Below are positions 37,734 through 46,049 of a stretch of DNA of 64,000 nucleotides, one piece after another. The notes below the pieces were generated by a model. The model searched no databases, had not been told where the DNA came from, and was given only the letters and a program-made list of their open reading frames with translations. Origin of the DNA: Hydrogenophaga sp. (GTDB lineage: Bacteria; Pseudomonadota; Gammaproteobacteria; Burkholderiales; Burkholderiaceae_C); contig NZ_JADMKB010000027.1 of the NCBI RefSeq assembly GCF_018780075.1, forward strand, positions 87,526 through 151,525, written 5' to 3'. Both the position numbers and the translations under genes were made by a program. The first letter of the stretch is position 1. Each line of letters begins with the position of its first letter.

Positions 37734-37813
37734 GTTCATGCGCAGTGAGGGTGCTCCGGCACCACAGAAGCGATACGGCTTCGCCTTTGAACGGCTCACT
37801 GCATTGGCTCGCC

Positions 37814-38149
37814 TTAACGTTTGATGCGTTCCCGTGCGCCTTCGGTTGTGGGGCCTGCCTGTGCCGTGCCAGGGCGCCCGGCGGCGCGTTCGTCCGCATA
37901 GTGACGGATGTGCTCCGGCAGGCGCGCCAGCAGCCAGCGCAGCGCCATGGGCACGATGATCAGGTCGTCGAGCACGCCGATCACCGGCAGCACATCGGGA
38001 ATCAGGTCGACCGGCGACACCAGGTACAGCACCACGGCAGCGGCGCCGCCCTTGAGCCAACCCGGCGCCTGCGGATGGCCCAGCGCGAACCACAGGCGAC
38101 GCACATCACCCTTGACCACCACCCACAGCACCGACACTCGTTTCCACAT
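37814..38149 (-). CDS. YkvA/DUF1232 family membrane protein
   Basis: A protein of 111 residues. The core is the DUF1232 motif YLVSPVDLIPDVLPVIGVLDD, seen here as SPVDLIPD and GVLDDL near residues 45-65 in a hydrophobic hairpin. A basic N-terminus precedes it and a charged tail follows. It is probably an inner-membrane protein; the family function is unknown. AGGAGA lies at the right distance before ATG 38149. A 23-bp perfect palindrome lies about 40 bp upstream and may control it. Confidence 0.88.
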   Translation of the reverse strand: MWKRVSVLWVVVKGDVRRLWFALGHPQAPGWLKGGAAAVVLYLVSPVDLIPDVLPVIGVLDDLIIVPMALRWLLARLPEHIRHYADERAAGRPGTAQAGPTTEGARERIKR

Positions 38150-38187
38150 GGCGTTTCTCCTGTAGAGCGCACACAACACACCGAATC

Positions 38188-38222
38188 ACCACCCGGCCAG
38201 GCCGGGTGGTCACTGCACAGTG
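38188..38222. promoter_or_regulatory. Two adjacent palindromes upstream of the ykvA-like gene
   Basis: ACCACCCGGCC and GGCCGGGTGGT (38188-38210) form a perfect 11-bp inverted repeat around one base, immediately followed by CACTGCACAGTG (38211-38222), also symmetric. No T run follows on either strand, so an operator is more likely than a terminator. Confidence 0.5.
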
Positions 38223-38353
38223 TGGGGGCTGAGACCGCCCATGCAAGAGCGGGTTCCCTGTCGCGGACCGGCGGTGGACCAACCCGTGCGAAAAGTCCGA
38301 TTCCGTTGTTCAGCCTGTGTTCACAGATCCACTTCCGGTGCGAAATGTCTGAG

Positions 38354-38436
38354 CCGTGAACGCGGCGGAACCGGCTCCGCCGGGCCGCACCGCGTTGCCC
38401 CCTCGAGGGGGTCGCGCGCAGCGCGGCGGGGGTGCT
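38354..38436. repeat. Dispersed GC-rich palindromic intergenic element (copy 10)
   Basis: Contains GCGGAACCGGCTCCGCCGGG, CCCCCTCGAGGGGG and TCGCGCGCAGCGCGGCGGGGG, a near-complete example of the family, at the 3' end of the ViaA-like gene. Confidence 0.65.
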
Positions 38437-38439
38437 TCG

Positions 38440-39996
38440 CTACCTCCTGACTGCGTTGGGGAAATACATCGCGGTGAGGCTGCGGCTGTGCACCGGCGAA
38501 AAGTTCTCGCCCACGGTCGCGGCGCCGCTGCCGTAGCGCCGCCATTCGCGCACCCAGTACAGGTGGTCGCAGACCTCCAGCAAGCCGATGGTTTCCCGGT
38601 CGCCGATCAGGATGCCGTGGGCGCGCAGCGCCAGCCGCTGCTTCGCGTCACGCAGCCGCTGCAGCGTGGCGTGGGTGACGCCGAACTCGCCGTCGCTCAC
38701 CACCAGCAGGTCGGCCTCTTCCCAGCCGGCGGTCTGCACCAGTTCGATCGCGCGTTCGATCGGTGTCTGCACGTCGGTGCCGCCGTCGAAGCTCTGGCCC
38801 ATCAGGTCGAGCAGGTGCTCCAGCCCGGTGGCGTCGAGCGTGAGGTCGCGCTCCAGCAGTTCGCTGGGGCCGCCAAAGGCCAGCAGGCGGCAGGGGCGGC
38901 GCCCGGCGTGGGCGCTGCGCAGGGCCTGCAGCACGCAGGCCTTGGCCACGTTCTCCGGCGCGTCGCGCATGGAGCCCGAGGTGTCGAGGCAGACGATCAG
39001 CGGGCCGCGCCCGGCGTGCGTGGGCACCTGGCGCCGGGGTTGCTGGTCGGGGCGGGGCAAGGGGCGCGGCGAGGTGTCGCGGGCGCGGTCGTCGTAGCTC
39101 AGCAGCTGGGCCTCGGCAAACCGCGCGCGCCACAGGCGGCGCAGGGTGGGGTGGGTGAGGTTCAGGCTCTCGCTGCCGGTCATGCGCGCGAGCTGGCGCG
39201 AGCGGCGCACGCCGTCGATGGCGGTGGGCTCGGGCCGGCGCTCTTCTTCGTCGGCGGGGTGGCGCGCCGCGGGGGCCTGTGGTGCCGGGTCGGGGCGAGC
39301 GCTGACCGCGGGCGGCTGCCGGTGGTCGGTCTCGCGGCGGCCCACGCTGTCGATGAAGGCGGCGAGCGTGGGCAGGCGCTGCAGCAGTTCGCCGATGCGG
39401 CGCGCTGCCTGCCACTCGCGGCGGTGCAACTGCCCCGCCAGGTCGTCCCAGCGCAGGTGCGCCAGGTCGCCCAGCGATTGCAGCAGGGCCAGCACCTCGT
39501 CCCAGCCCTGGCGCTGCACGTCCCAGGTCTCGCGGAAGCCGGCGGTCATGCGCACGATGGCTTGCGCCCGGGGTTCGTCCACCGGTCGGTCGATCAGGCT
39601 GTCGAGGTGCCAGAGCAGGCTTTGCACCACCTGTTGGGTGAGCGGGGGGCTCTGGCGGGTGAGGGTCAGCAGGTCGAGCTCGGCGAGCAGCGGGCGCAGC
39701 GCCTGTGTGGCGGTGGCATCACCGAAATCGTGCGCCGGATCGGGCAGGGCGCCGTCCAGCAGCGCGCGGACCCAACACACCAGCTCGGGCAGGCGGCGCG
39801 GCGCCTCGCCGCTGCTGCACACCACGGCCCAGCGCCAGAGCTCGCGCGGGAGCTCGTCGAGAGGGTGGTAGGGCGCATCGGGTGGGGGAAGCGCCTCAGC
39901 GGGGCCGCTGACCGGAGGGGCGTCAGCGCGAGCGCCCTGCGGTGGCGAGCGGCCGGCCGACCCGCCCGCTGGGGCCGAGCCGGTCGTTGCCGTCAC
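38440..39996 (-). CDS. VWA-domain protein, ViaA-like
   Basis: A protein of 518 residues. The N-terminal half is helical, with a Pro/Arg-rich linker around 240-270. A C-terminal von Willebrand A domain (about 330-500) carries the MIDAS elements LDTSGSM, GGTDVQTP and VSDGEFG. ViaA of E. coli has the same plan and similar length (483). It probably binds a protein substrate and works with the MoxR-type ATPase encoded just upstream. The start is GTG 39996, overlapping the ATPase stop as GTGA; the long frame continuing upstream is only a shadow of the ATPase gene. Confidence 0.88.
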   Translation of the reverse strand: MTATTGSAPAGGSAGRSPPQGARADAPPVSGPAEALPPPDAPYHPLDELPRELWRWAVVCSSGEAPRRLPELVCWVRALLDGALPDPAHDFGDATATQALRPLLAELDLLTLTRQSPPLTQQVVQSLLWHLDSLIDRPVDEPRAQAIVRMTAGFRETWDVQRQGWDEVLALLQSLGDLAHLRWDDLAGQLHRREWQAARRIGELLQRLPTLAAFIDSVGRRETDHRQPPAVSARPDPAPQAPAARHPADEEERRPEPTAIDGVRRSRQLARMTGSESLNLTHPTLRRLWRARFAEAQLLSYDDRARDTSPRPLPRPDQQPRRQVPTHAGRGPLIVCLDTSGSMRDAPENVAKACVLQALRSAHAGRRPCRLLAFGGPSELLERDLTLDATGLEHLLDLMGQSFDGGTDVQTPIERAIELVQTAGWEEADLLVVSDGEFGVTHATLQRLRDAKQRLALRAHGILIGDRETIGLLEVCDHLYWVREWRRYGSGAATVGENFSPVHSRSLTAMYFPNAVRR

Positions 39997-41378
39997 GGGG
40001 TTTCCCAGTGCACGGGCGGTGGCGCCACCGGGGTGGCGCCGGCGTCCACCGGCAGCGCCGCAAAGCCGTGGCGCGTGGACTGGTGCTGCGCGCAGAGCAC
40101 GGCGAGCTGGCCGCAGCGTTCGGCGTGCACCGCCTCGATCTGCAGCAGCCAGGACGGCGGCAGCCAGGCGTGCGCGCGGGCCTGGCCCAGCACCGCGTGG
40201 GCCTGGGTCAACCGTTCGTTGTGCAGCGCCATCAGTTGCTCCAGCAGCGCGTCGCACTGCGCGACGCGCGCGTCGATGTGCACCGGGCTGTAGCGGCGCT
40301 GGGCGCGTTCGCTGGTGATGCGCAGCATCTCGCTCTCTTCGCCGGGCCGGGTGATGGCACGCGCCAGCGCCAGCTTGCCCGCGCTGTCGTCCTGCGCGTC
40401 GGGCGGGGTGCGGCGCTCGGTGTCGAGCTGCTGCTCGAAGGCCATCACGGCGCGCTCCAGGCCGTCGATGGGCTGCGGCGCGGTGTGCGCCACCGCGTCG
40501 AGAAAGAACCGCGTCCAGCCGGGCACATGGGCCGGGTCGGCCGCCAGCACATACGGCAGCACCCAGAGGTCCCATTCGCCCACGGCCGGGGCGTCGCCGC
40601 TGGCGGCCTGCCATTGCAGCAGCGCCACGAGCTGTCGCCAGCGGCGGTCGGAGACCGCCTGGCCCGACGCGGCGGCGTGTTGCCGCGCCCGCAGCAGCAC
40701 ATCCAGGGCGCCGTCGCCCAGCGGCAGCGTCGCCGCGCGCTGGCGAAGCGCCTCGATCTGTGCCAGGTCGATCAGGGCCTCGGCGGGCACCGGGCGGTCG
40801 TCGAAAGCCTCGGCCTGCAGCAGCGCCGCGAAGTGGTCGTCGTCCACCGGCTGCACCGGCACGCGCAGCAGGAAGCGGTCGTAAAAGGCGAGCAGGCTGT
40901 CGTCCTGCGGCTGCTCGTTGCTCGCGCCGACCAGGCACACCAGCGGCACCGGCACGCGCTGGCTGCCGTTGTCGAACTGGCGCTCGTGCAGCAGGCCGAG
41001 CAGGGTGTTGAGGATGGCCGAGTTGGCCTTGAACACCTCGTCGAGAAACGCCACCTCCGCGCCCGGCAGGTAGCCCTCGGTCAGGCGCTCGTAGCGGTCG
41101 TTTTCCAGCGCGCGCAGCGACAGCGGGCCGAACAGCTCTTCAGGCACGGTGAAGCGCGTGAGCAGGCGCTCGAAATAGTGCGCGCCCGGCAGCAGCCGCT
41201 GCAGCCGCCGGGCCAGCTCGCTCTTGGCCGTGCCCGGCGGGCCGAGCAACAACACGTGCTCGCCCGCCAACGCCGCCAGCAACAGCGCGCGGGCCGCCAC
41301 GTCTCGCTGCAGCAGGCCGCGCTCCAGCTCGGCCAGCATGGGCGCCCAGGTGGCGCTGGTGGGGTGTTCACGCGTCAT
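39993..41378 (-). CDS. MoxR-type AAA+ ATPase, RavA-like
   Basis: A protein of 461 residues. Walker A GPPGTAKSE lies near 45, Walker B is VAFLDEVFKAN, sensor 1 is in VGASNEQP, and an arginine-finger region follows (FYDRFLLRV). The length and the order ATPase-then-VWA match RavA-ViaA, a chaperone pair linked in E. coli to respiratory complexes, iron-sulfur proteins and aminoglycoside uptake. It acts in the cytoplasm as a hexamer. MTREHP at 41378 is chosen as the start; the frame extends 36 codons further without domain character. Confidence 0.9.
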   Translation of the reverse strand: MTREHPTSATWAPMLAELERGLLQRDVAARALLLAALAGEHVLLLGPPGTAKSELARRLQRLLPGAHYFERLLTRFTVPEELFGPLSLRALENDRYERLTEGYLPGAEVAFLDEVFKANSAILNTLLGLLHERQFDNGSQRVPVPLVCLVGASNEQPQDDSLLAFYDRFLLRVPVQPVDDDHFAALLQAEAFDDRPVPAEALIDLAQIEALRQRAATLPLGDGALDVLLRARQHAAASGQAVSDRRWRQLVALLQWQAASGDAPAVGEWDLWVLPYVLAADPAHVPGWTRFFLDAVAHTAPQPIDGLERAVMAFEQQLDTERRTPPDAQDDSAGKLALARAITRPGEESEMLRITSERAQRRYSPVHIDARVAQCDALLEQLMALHNERLTQAHAVLGQARAHAWLPPSWLLQIEAVHAERCGQLAVLCAQHQSTRHGFAALPVDAGATPVAPPPVHWETP

Positions 41379-41489
41379 GGGATGCGGCAAAAATTGAAAG
41401 TTAAAGGGCGCCAGTGTTTCCGGCACCAGCGCCGCAGTCAAGACAAGTCGCACAGCGGCAAAAAACAGTCTCCGGAGCGCGGGCACCCG

Positions 41490-41573
41490 CCCAGGATGCG
41501 GCGGAACTGGCTCCGCCAGGCCGCTCGCATCGCCCCCCTCTGGGGGGTGACGCGAAGCGGCGCGGGGGGAGGG
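41490..41573. repeat. Dispersed GC-rich palindromic intergenic element (copy 11)
   Basis: Contains GCGGAACTGGCTCCGCCAGG, CCCCCCTCTGGGGGG and GACGCGAAGCGGCGCGGGGGG between the thiolase 3' end and the RavA-like gene. Confidence 0.6.
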
Positions 41574-41576
41574 TGT

Positions 41577-42761
41577 TCACACCCTTTCGAATACCGCCGC
41601 GATGCCCTGCCCGCCGCCGATGCACATGGTGACCAGCGCGTAGCGGCCGTTGATGCGCTGCAGCTCGTACAGGGCCTTGACCGTGATCAGCGCGCCGGTG
41701 GCGCCGATGGGGTGGCCGAGCGAAATGCCCGAGCCGTTGGGGTTGACCTTGGCCGGGTCCAGGCCGAGTTCCTTAGTCACGGCGCAGGCCTGCGCGGCGA
41801 AGGCTTCGTTGGCCTCGATCACGTCCATGTCGTTGACCGTGAGACCGGCTTTCTGCAGCGCCAGGCGCGAGGCCGACACCGGGCCCATGCCCATGATCTT
41901 GGGGTCCAGACCGGTGTGCGCGTAGGCCACGAGGCGGCCCAGCGGCTTGGCGCCACGCGCCTTGGCGGTGCCCGCCTCCATCAGCACCACGGCCGCGGCA
42001 GCGTCGTTGATGCCCGAGGCGTTGCCGGCGGTCACGGTGCCGTTTTCCTTCACGAACACCGGCTTCAGCTTGGCCATGTCTTCGGGCTTGCAACCCGGGC
42101 GGAAGTGCTCGTCGGTGGCGTAGGCGACCTCGCCCTTCTTGCTCTTGAGCATGACCGGGACGATCTGGTCCTTGAAGCGGCCTTCGGCGGTGGCGCGCTC
42201 GGCCCGGTTGTGGCTCTCGACCGCCAGCGCATCCTGCATCTCGCGGGTGATGCCGAACTGGGCGGCCACGTTTTCGGCCGTCACGCCCATGTGGATGGTG
42301 TGGAAGGGGTCGTGCAGCGCGCCGACCACCATGTCCACCATCTTGGTGTCGCCCATGCGCGCGCCCCAGCGGGCGGAGAGGCTGGCGTAGGGGCCACGGC
42401 TCATGTTTTCGGCGCCGCCGCCGATGGCGATGTCGCAGTCGCCCAGCAGGATGGACTGGCTGGCCGAGACGATGGCCTGCAGGCCGGAGCCGCACAGGCG
42501 GTTGACGTTGAACGCGGGCGTGCCCTCGGCGCAGCCGCCGTTGACCGCGGCGACGCGGGAGAGGTACATGTCCTTGGGTTCGGTGTTGACCACGTGGCCG
42601 AACACCACATGGCCCACGTCCTTGCCGTCCACGCCGGCACGCGCCAGCGTTTCCTTGACGACCAGGGCCGCCAGTTCGGTGGGCGGCGTGTCCTTGAGGC
42701 TGCCGCCATAGGTGCCAATGGCGGTGCGGGCGGCGCTGACAACAACAACTTCTCGGCTCAT
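41577..42761 (-). CDS. bktB: Acetyl-CoA C-acyltransferase (beta-ketothiolase, BktB-type)
   Basis: A protein of 394 residues, a complete thiolase. Catalytic Cys90 is in NRLCGSGLQAI, His350 in GHPIGATGA and Cys380 in CIGGGQG, with NEAFAAQ between. It condenses or cleaves 3-ketoacyl-CoA. The Burkholderiales thiolases with this N-terminus (SREVVVVSAARTAIGTYGG) include BktB, which accepts longer chains and takes part in polyhydroxyalkanoate synthesis and beta-oxidation. AGGAG lies six bases before ATG 42761; ATG 42767 is too close. The gene stands alone. Confidence 0.92.
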   Translation of the reverse strand: MSREVVVVSAARTAIGTYGGSLKDTPPTELAALVVKETLARAGVDGKDVGHVVFGHVVNTEPKDMYLSRVAAVNGGCAEGTPAFNVNRLCGSGLQAIVSASQSILLGDCDIAIGGGAENMSRGPYASLSARWGARMGDTKMVDMVVGALHDPFHTIHMGVTAENVAAQFGITREMQDALAVESHNRAERATAEGRFKDQIVPVMLKSKKGEVAYATDEHFRPGCKPEDMAKLKPVFVKENGTVTAGNASGINDAAAAVVLMEAGTAKARGAKPLGRLVAYAHTGLDPKIMGMGPVSASRLALQKAGLTVNDMDVIEANEAFAAQACAVTKELGLDPAKVNPNGSGISLGHPIGATGALITVKALYELQRINGRYALVTMCIGGGQGIAAVFERV

Positions 42762-42891
42762 GTTCATCTCCTGTGTGTATGGAATGGGCTGGCAGGTCGG
42801 AGGGACCGCTGATCGAACGATCAACGCGCCATGGTATGCGCGACTGGCTTACACGGGCCTTGTGCAGGCCACGCAAGCCTGCGCCAAGGCG

Positions 42892-43470
42892 TCAGGGGCG
42901 CAGGCGGGCGAGGACGCTGAGCCGCCCGTCGCTGGCCGGTGGCCGGGTCAGGAACAGCTCGCCCATGGCCGGGTATTCGCCGGTCAGCGCGGAGATGTTG
43001 ACCTGGTGCGTGACCAGCACCAGGTTGCCGGGCGGGCGGTGCTGGGCCAGGGCCTGCAGCACCTCGCGCGTCTGCGCGGGGCCGGCGTCACCCTGGAAAA
43101 AGGAGTTGGTGGCCGGCCACACGTTGTGCGCGCCAAAGGCCAGCTGGGCGGTTTCGGTGCAACGGCACCATTCGCTGGAACGCACCGTGGGTGGGGCGAT
43201 GCCCTGGGCCGCAAAGGCCTGCCCGACCCGGCGCGCCTGCGCGCGGCCTTCTTCGCTCAGGTTGCGCTGCGTGCGGCAGTCGCCCAGGCGGAATTCGGGC
43301 GGATCGCCTGTGCCCGGCTCGGTGGCTGCGTGGCGCATGAGCACCACGCAACCGCCCGCGCGCCACTGGCGCCAGAAATCGCTGTCGTCGGCTGCGCTGG
43401 CCCAGCGCGTGGCCACGCCGAGCGCTGCGGCGCCCACCAGGCTGCGTCGGCGCAGGTCAGCCGCGCACAT
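42892..43470 (-). CDS. Histidine phosphatase family protein, exported
   Basis: A protein of 192 residues. A signal-like N-terminus (RRRSLVGAAALGVATRWASA) is followed by a single branch-1/2 type domain. The phosphate-binding motif is LMRHAATE (RHA in place of RHG); SSEWCRCTETAQLAF gives the second Arg, and LVTHQVN the second His. It is probably a periplasmic phosphohydrolase of unknown substrate. It is the last gene of the fecR-led run and overlaps the SDR gene by 14 bp. Confidence 0.87.
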   Translation of the reverse strand: MCAADLRRRSLVGAAALGVATRWASAADDSDFWRQWRAGGCVVLMRHAATEPGTGDPPEFRLGDCRTQRNLSEEGRAQARRVGQAFAAQGIAPPTVRSSEWCRCTETAQLAFGAHNVWPATNSFFQGDAGPAQTREVLQALAQHRPPGNLVLVTHQVNISALTGEYPAMGELFLTRPPASDGRLSVLARLRP

Positions 43471-44224
43471 CGGCCACCGGCTCTCTGCCGAAATCGGGGT
43501 GGTTCAGAAAGGCCAGCACGCGGGCCGCGGCCTCGTCCGGGCTGCTGAGCTGGCCCTGCTGTTGCAGCTGCACGAAGCGCTGCAGGTCGGGGAACGCCTC
43601 GGGGTCGCCCGCGCGCAGTTGCACCTGCATGTCGGTGTCGATCACACCGGGCGCGAGCGACACCAGCCTGGCACCGTGCGGGCGCTGTGCTTCGTCCAGC
43701 GCGCTGCAGCGGGTGAAGTGGTCCAGGCCGGCCTTGGCGGCGCAGTACGGCGCCTGGGCGGCCATGGCGCGGCGCCCGAGGCCGGACGAGATGTTGAGCA
43801 CCTTGCGGTGGCCCCGCCAGCCGGCGTCCACCCAGGCGCTGGTGGCGCGCAGGAACGCGCCGGTCAGCAGCATGGGCGCTTCCAGCCCCACCCGCAGCGC
43901 GGCCGTCAGCTCCTCGGGCGGGCAGCCCTGCAGCGGGCCGATGCGCGGGATCATGCCGGCGTTGTTGATCAGCGTGGCGCTGGCCAGGCTGGGTGCGTCG
44001 AGCTGCGACAGCCATGGCGCCAGCCGGGCGGCGGCACCCTCGCCGTCCACGAGGTCCAGCGGCCACTGCATCACGGTGGCGCCCTGGGCGCGGGCCAGCT
44101 CGGCCAGCTCGGGGCTGGTCTGGCGCGACAGGCAGAGCAGCGCGCGGCCAGGGGCGATCAGTTGGCGGGCCATGGCCAGACCCAGGCCGCGCGATGCGCC
44201 GGTGAGGATGATCAGATCGTGCAT
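43457..44224 (-). CDS. Short-chain dehydrogenase/reductase (SDR)
   Basis: A protein of 255 residues, classical SDR length. The NAD(P)-binding motif TGASRGLGLAMA is at 9-20. NNAGM lies at the expected place, ISSGLGRR carries the catalytic Ser, and YCAAKAGLDHF carries Tyr and Lys. It oxidises or reduces an alcohol/ketone of unknown identity in the cytoplasm. It lies 25 bp behind rluA in the same transcript, possibly with no metabolic link to it. Arg14 next to the Gly-rich loop favours NADPH. Confidence 0.92.
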   Translation of the reverse strand: MHDLIILTGASRGLGLAMARQLIAPGRALLCLSRQTSPELAELARAQGATVMQWPLDLVDGEGAAARLAPWLSQLDAPSLASATLINNAGMIPRIGPLQGCPPEELTAALRVGLEAPMLLTGAFLRATSAWVDAGWRGHRKVLNISSGLGRRAMAAQAPYCAAKAGLDHFTRCSALDEAQRPHGARLVSLAPGVIDTDMQVQLRAGDPEAFPDLQRFVQLQQQGQLSSPDEAAARVLAFLNHPDFGREPVADVRG

Positions 44225-44249
44225 GGCGCCAGTGTGACAGGGCCGGGCG

Positions 44250-44903
44250 TCAGAACGGGCAGGGCGCCTCGAATGCCCGCGTGTCGCCGGTGGCCGGGTG
44301 CGGAATCTCGATGGCCTGCGCGTGCAACAGCAGCCGCCCGGCCATGGCCTCCTGGGCCGGGCTCGCGTACAGCGGGTCGCCCGCGATGGGGAAGCCGATG
44401 GCCTGCAGGTGCACGCGCAGCTGGTGCGAGCGGCCGGTGACGGGCTCCAGCTCCAGCCGGGTGGTGCCTGCGATGGGCGTGCCGCCCGTGGCGATGCGCC
44501 AGCGCGTGAGGCTGGGCTTGCCGATGTCGTGATCGACGATGCTGCGCGGCCGCGCCATCCAGTCCAGGATCAGAGGCAGGTCGATGGTGTTCCAGCCGTT
44601 GTCGGGCTGTGGGTTGGACAGGTGGCCTGCGACCACGGCGAGGTAGCGCTTGTGCACCCGGCGTTTCTCGAACGCCAGGCTCAGGCGACGTTGCGCTTCG
44701 ATGCCGCGTGCCATGACCACGAGCCCCGAGGTCGCCATGTCGAGCCGGTGCACCACCAGCGCATCGGGGTAGGCTGCCTGCGCGCGGGCACTCAGGCAGT
44801 CCTGCTTGTCTGGTCCTCGCCCGGGCACGGCGAGCAGGCCAGCGGGCTTGTCGAAGACCAGCAGGCTCTCGTCGGCGTGCACGAGGTTCAGCAGGGTGTT
44901 CAC
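44250..44903 (-). CDS. rluA: RluA-family pseudouridine synthase
   Basis: A protein of 217 residues, close to E. coli RluA (219), without an S4 domain. The catalytic motif is HRLDMATSG with its Asp, and TGRSHQLRVH is the second family motif. LPLILDWMARPRS and LYASPAQEAMAGRLLLHA align well with remembered RluA sequence. It converts uridine 746 of 23S rRNA and uridine 32 of some tRNAs to pseudouridine. The start is GTG 44903, overlapping the hugZ-like stop as GTGA. Confidence 0.9.
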   Translation of the reverse strand: MNTLLNLVHADESLLVFDKPAGLLAVPGRGPDKQDCLSARAQAAYPDALVVHRLDMATSGLVVMARGIEAQRRLSLAFEKRRVHKRYLAVVAGHLSNPQPDNGWNTIDLPLILDWMARPRSIVDHDIGKPSLTRWRIATGGTPIAGTTRLELEPVTGRSHQLRVHLQAIGFPIAGDPLYASPAQEAMAGRLLLHAQAIEIPHPATGDTRAFEAPCPF

Positions 44904-45388
44904 GACGTCGCCGGCGCCAGCGCCCGCCGGACCTCGTCGGCCGGCAGGCTGCGCGCGGCGCCGAAGCCGGCCACCTGGCGCGCCCCGAGCAGCTGCAGGC
45001 GAACGAAACGGAAATCGCCCAGCGCGGTCATCGGCTCGGCCTCCGGGAACCGTTGCAGGTAGGCCCGCCGCGCCGACCGCGCGTCGTCGGTGTCCGGCTC
45101 GGCCGTGCGGGCGACGGCATCCAGGGTCACCCGTGGCAGGGCGTGCACCGGTTCATCCATGGCCTCCGGGGCGCACACCAGCAAGGACACGCGCGGTGTG
45201 CGCTGAAGGTTGCCGGTGTGGGCGGCCAGCGCACTCACGTGCAGGATCAGTTCCCGCGCATCGGCGTCGATGGCAAACGGCACCATCGACACGAAGACCT
45301 CGCCCGAGGCGTCGCGCGTGCCCAGCGCAGCGGTGCGACGCGATGACAACAAGGTCCGCAAGGCCCCGGTGAGGCTGTGTTCACCCAT
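44900..45388 (-). CDS. HugZ-like pyridoxamine-phosphate-oxidase-fold protein
   Basis: A protein of 162 residues, a split-barrel domain. LLSSRRTAALGTRDASGEVF is followed by SMVPFAIDADARELILHVS, HTGNLQRTPRVSLLV and FRFVRLQLLGARQVAGFG, the order seen in the HugZ family, where the last part contributes to haem or flavin binding. The family includes haem-degrading and FMN-binding members; which one this is cannot be told. It lies nine bases behind the OmpA-like gene and overlaps rluA. Confidence 0.87.
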   Translation of the reverse strand: MGEHSLTGALRTLLSSRRTAALGTRDASGEVFVSMVPFAIDADARELILHVSALAAHTGNLQRTPRVSLLVCAPEAMDEPVHALPRVTLDAVARTAEPDTDDARSARRAYLQRFPEAEPMTALGDFRFVRLQLLGARQVAGFGAARSLPADEVRRALAPATS

Positions 45389-45397
45389 GCCGGTGGT

Positions 45398-46003
45398 TCA
45401 ACGAACGATGAGTTCGGCCCGCCGGTTGCGGGGTTCGGGCACGTCGTCTTCGGTGGGCACCACCGGCTCGCGCTCCCCTCGGCCCACCGGGTCGATGAGT
45501 TCTGTCTTGAAGCCACGTGACACCAGCACGTCGCGGATGGCGTTGGCGCGCCGCAGCGACAGCGCGTCGTTGGCGTCGGCCGCCCCTTGCCGGTCGGTGT
45601 GGCCCACGATCACGATTTCGCCACCGCTGCGCGCTCGGGCGGCGGCCAGGATCGTGTCGAGCCTGGACATCGACTCGGGTGTGAGGTCCGAGGTGCCTGG
45701 CTGGAAATTCAGGGTGTAGCGCTGCGGGGGCGGTGGCTGCAGTGCCAGCAGCACCGGGTAGCGCTCGCGCACTTCGGCTTCGCTGGAGAGCGCCTGCTCC
45801 AGCTCGCCCTTGCGCCCGATTTCGGCGACCGCGTAGGGGGTGGACAACTCGGCACTGGCGGTGGACGAGGTGACGGTCACCGCGCTCTTCACGCCCTCCT
45901 GCGGCAAGAGCAGCACGCGGCTGGTCGGGGTGCAGGCTGCGCACAGGCAGACCGCGAGGGCAGACAGGAGCGTTCGGTGGGGTACTGGGACCATCGGAAT
46001 CAT
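45398..46003 (-). CDS. OmpA-family lipoprotein
   Basis: A protein of about 201 residues. A hydrophobic leader ends in a lipobox-like CLCAACTP, so the mature protein is probably lipid-anchored in the outer membrane. The C-terminal OmpA domain (about 95-200) carries IVIVGHTDRQGAADANDALS and LRRANAIRDVLVSRGF, the peptidoglycan-binding signature. It links outer membrane to cell wall. The start is uncertain among ATG 46003, 45994 and one further upstream; none has a strong ribosome binding site. It follows the FecR-domain gene after 46 bp. Confidence 0.87.
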   Translation of the reverse strand: MIPMVPVPHRTLLSALAVCLCAACTPTSRVLLLPQEGVKSAVTVTSSTASAELSTPYAVAEIGRKGELEQALSSEAEVRERYPVLLALQPPPPQRYTLNFQPGTSDLTPESMSRLDTILAAARARSGGEIVIVGHTDRQGAADANDALSLRRANAIRDVLVSRGFKTELIDPVGRGEREPVVPTEDDVPEPRNRRAELIVR

Positions 46004-46049
46004 TTGCACCCGAGTGTGTTGCACTGCACGCGGGCGTTGTCAATTGGCG

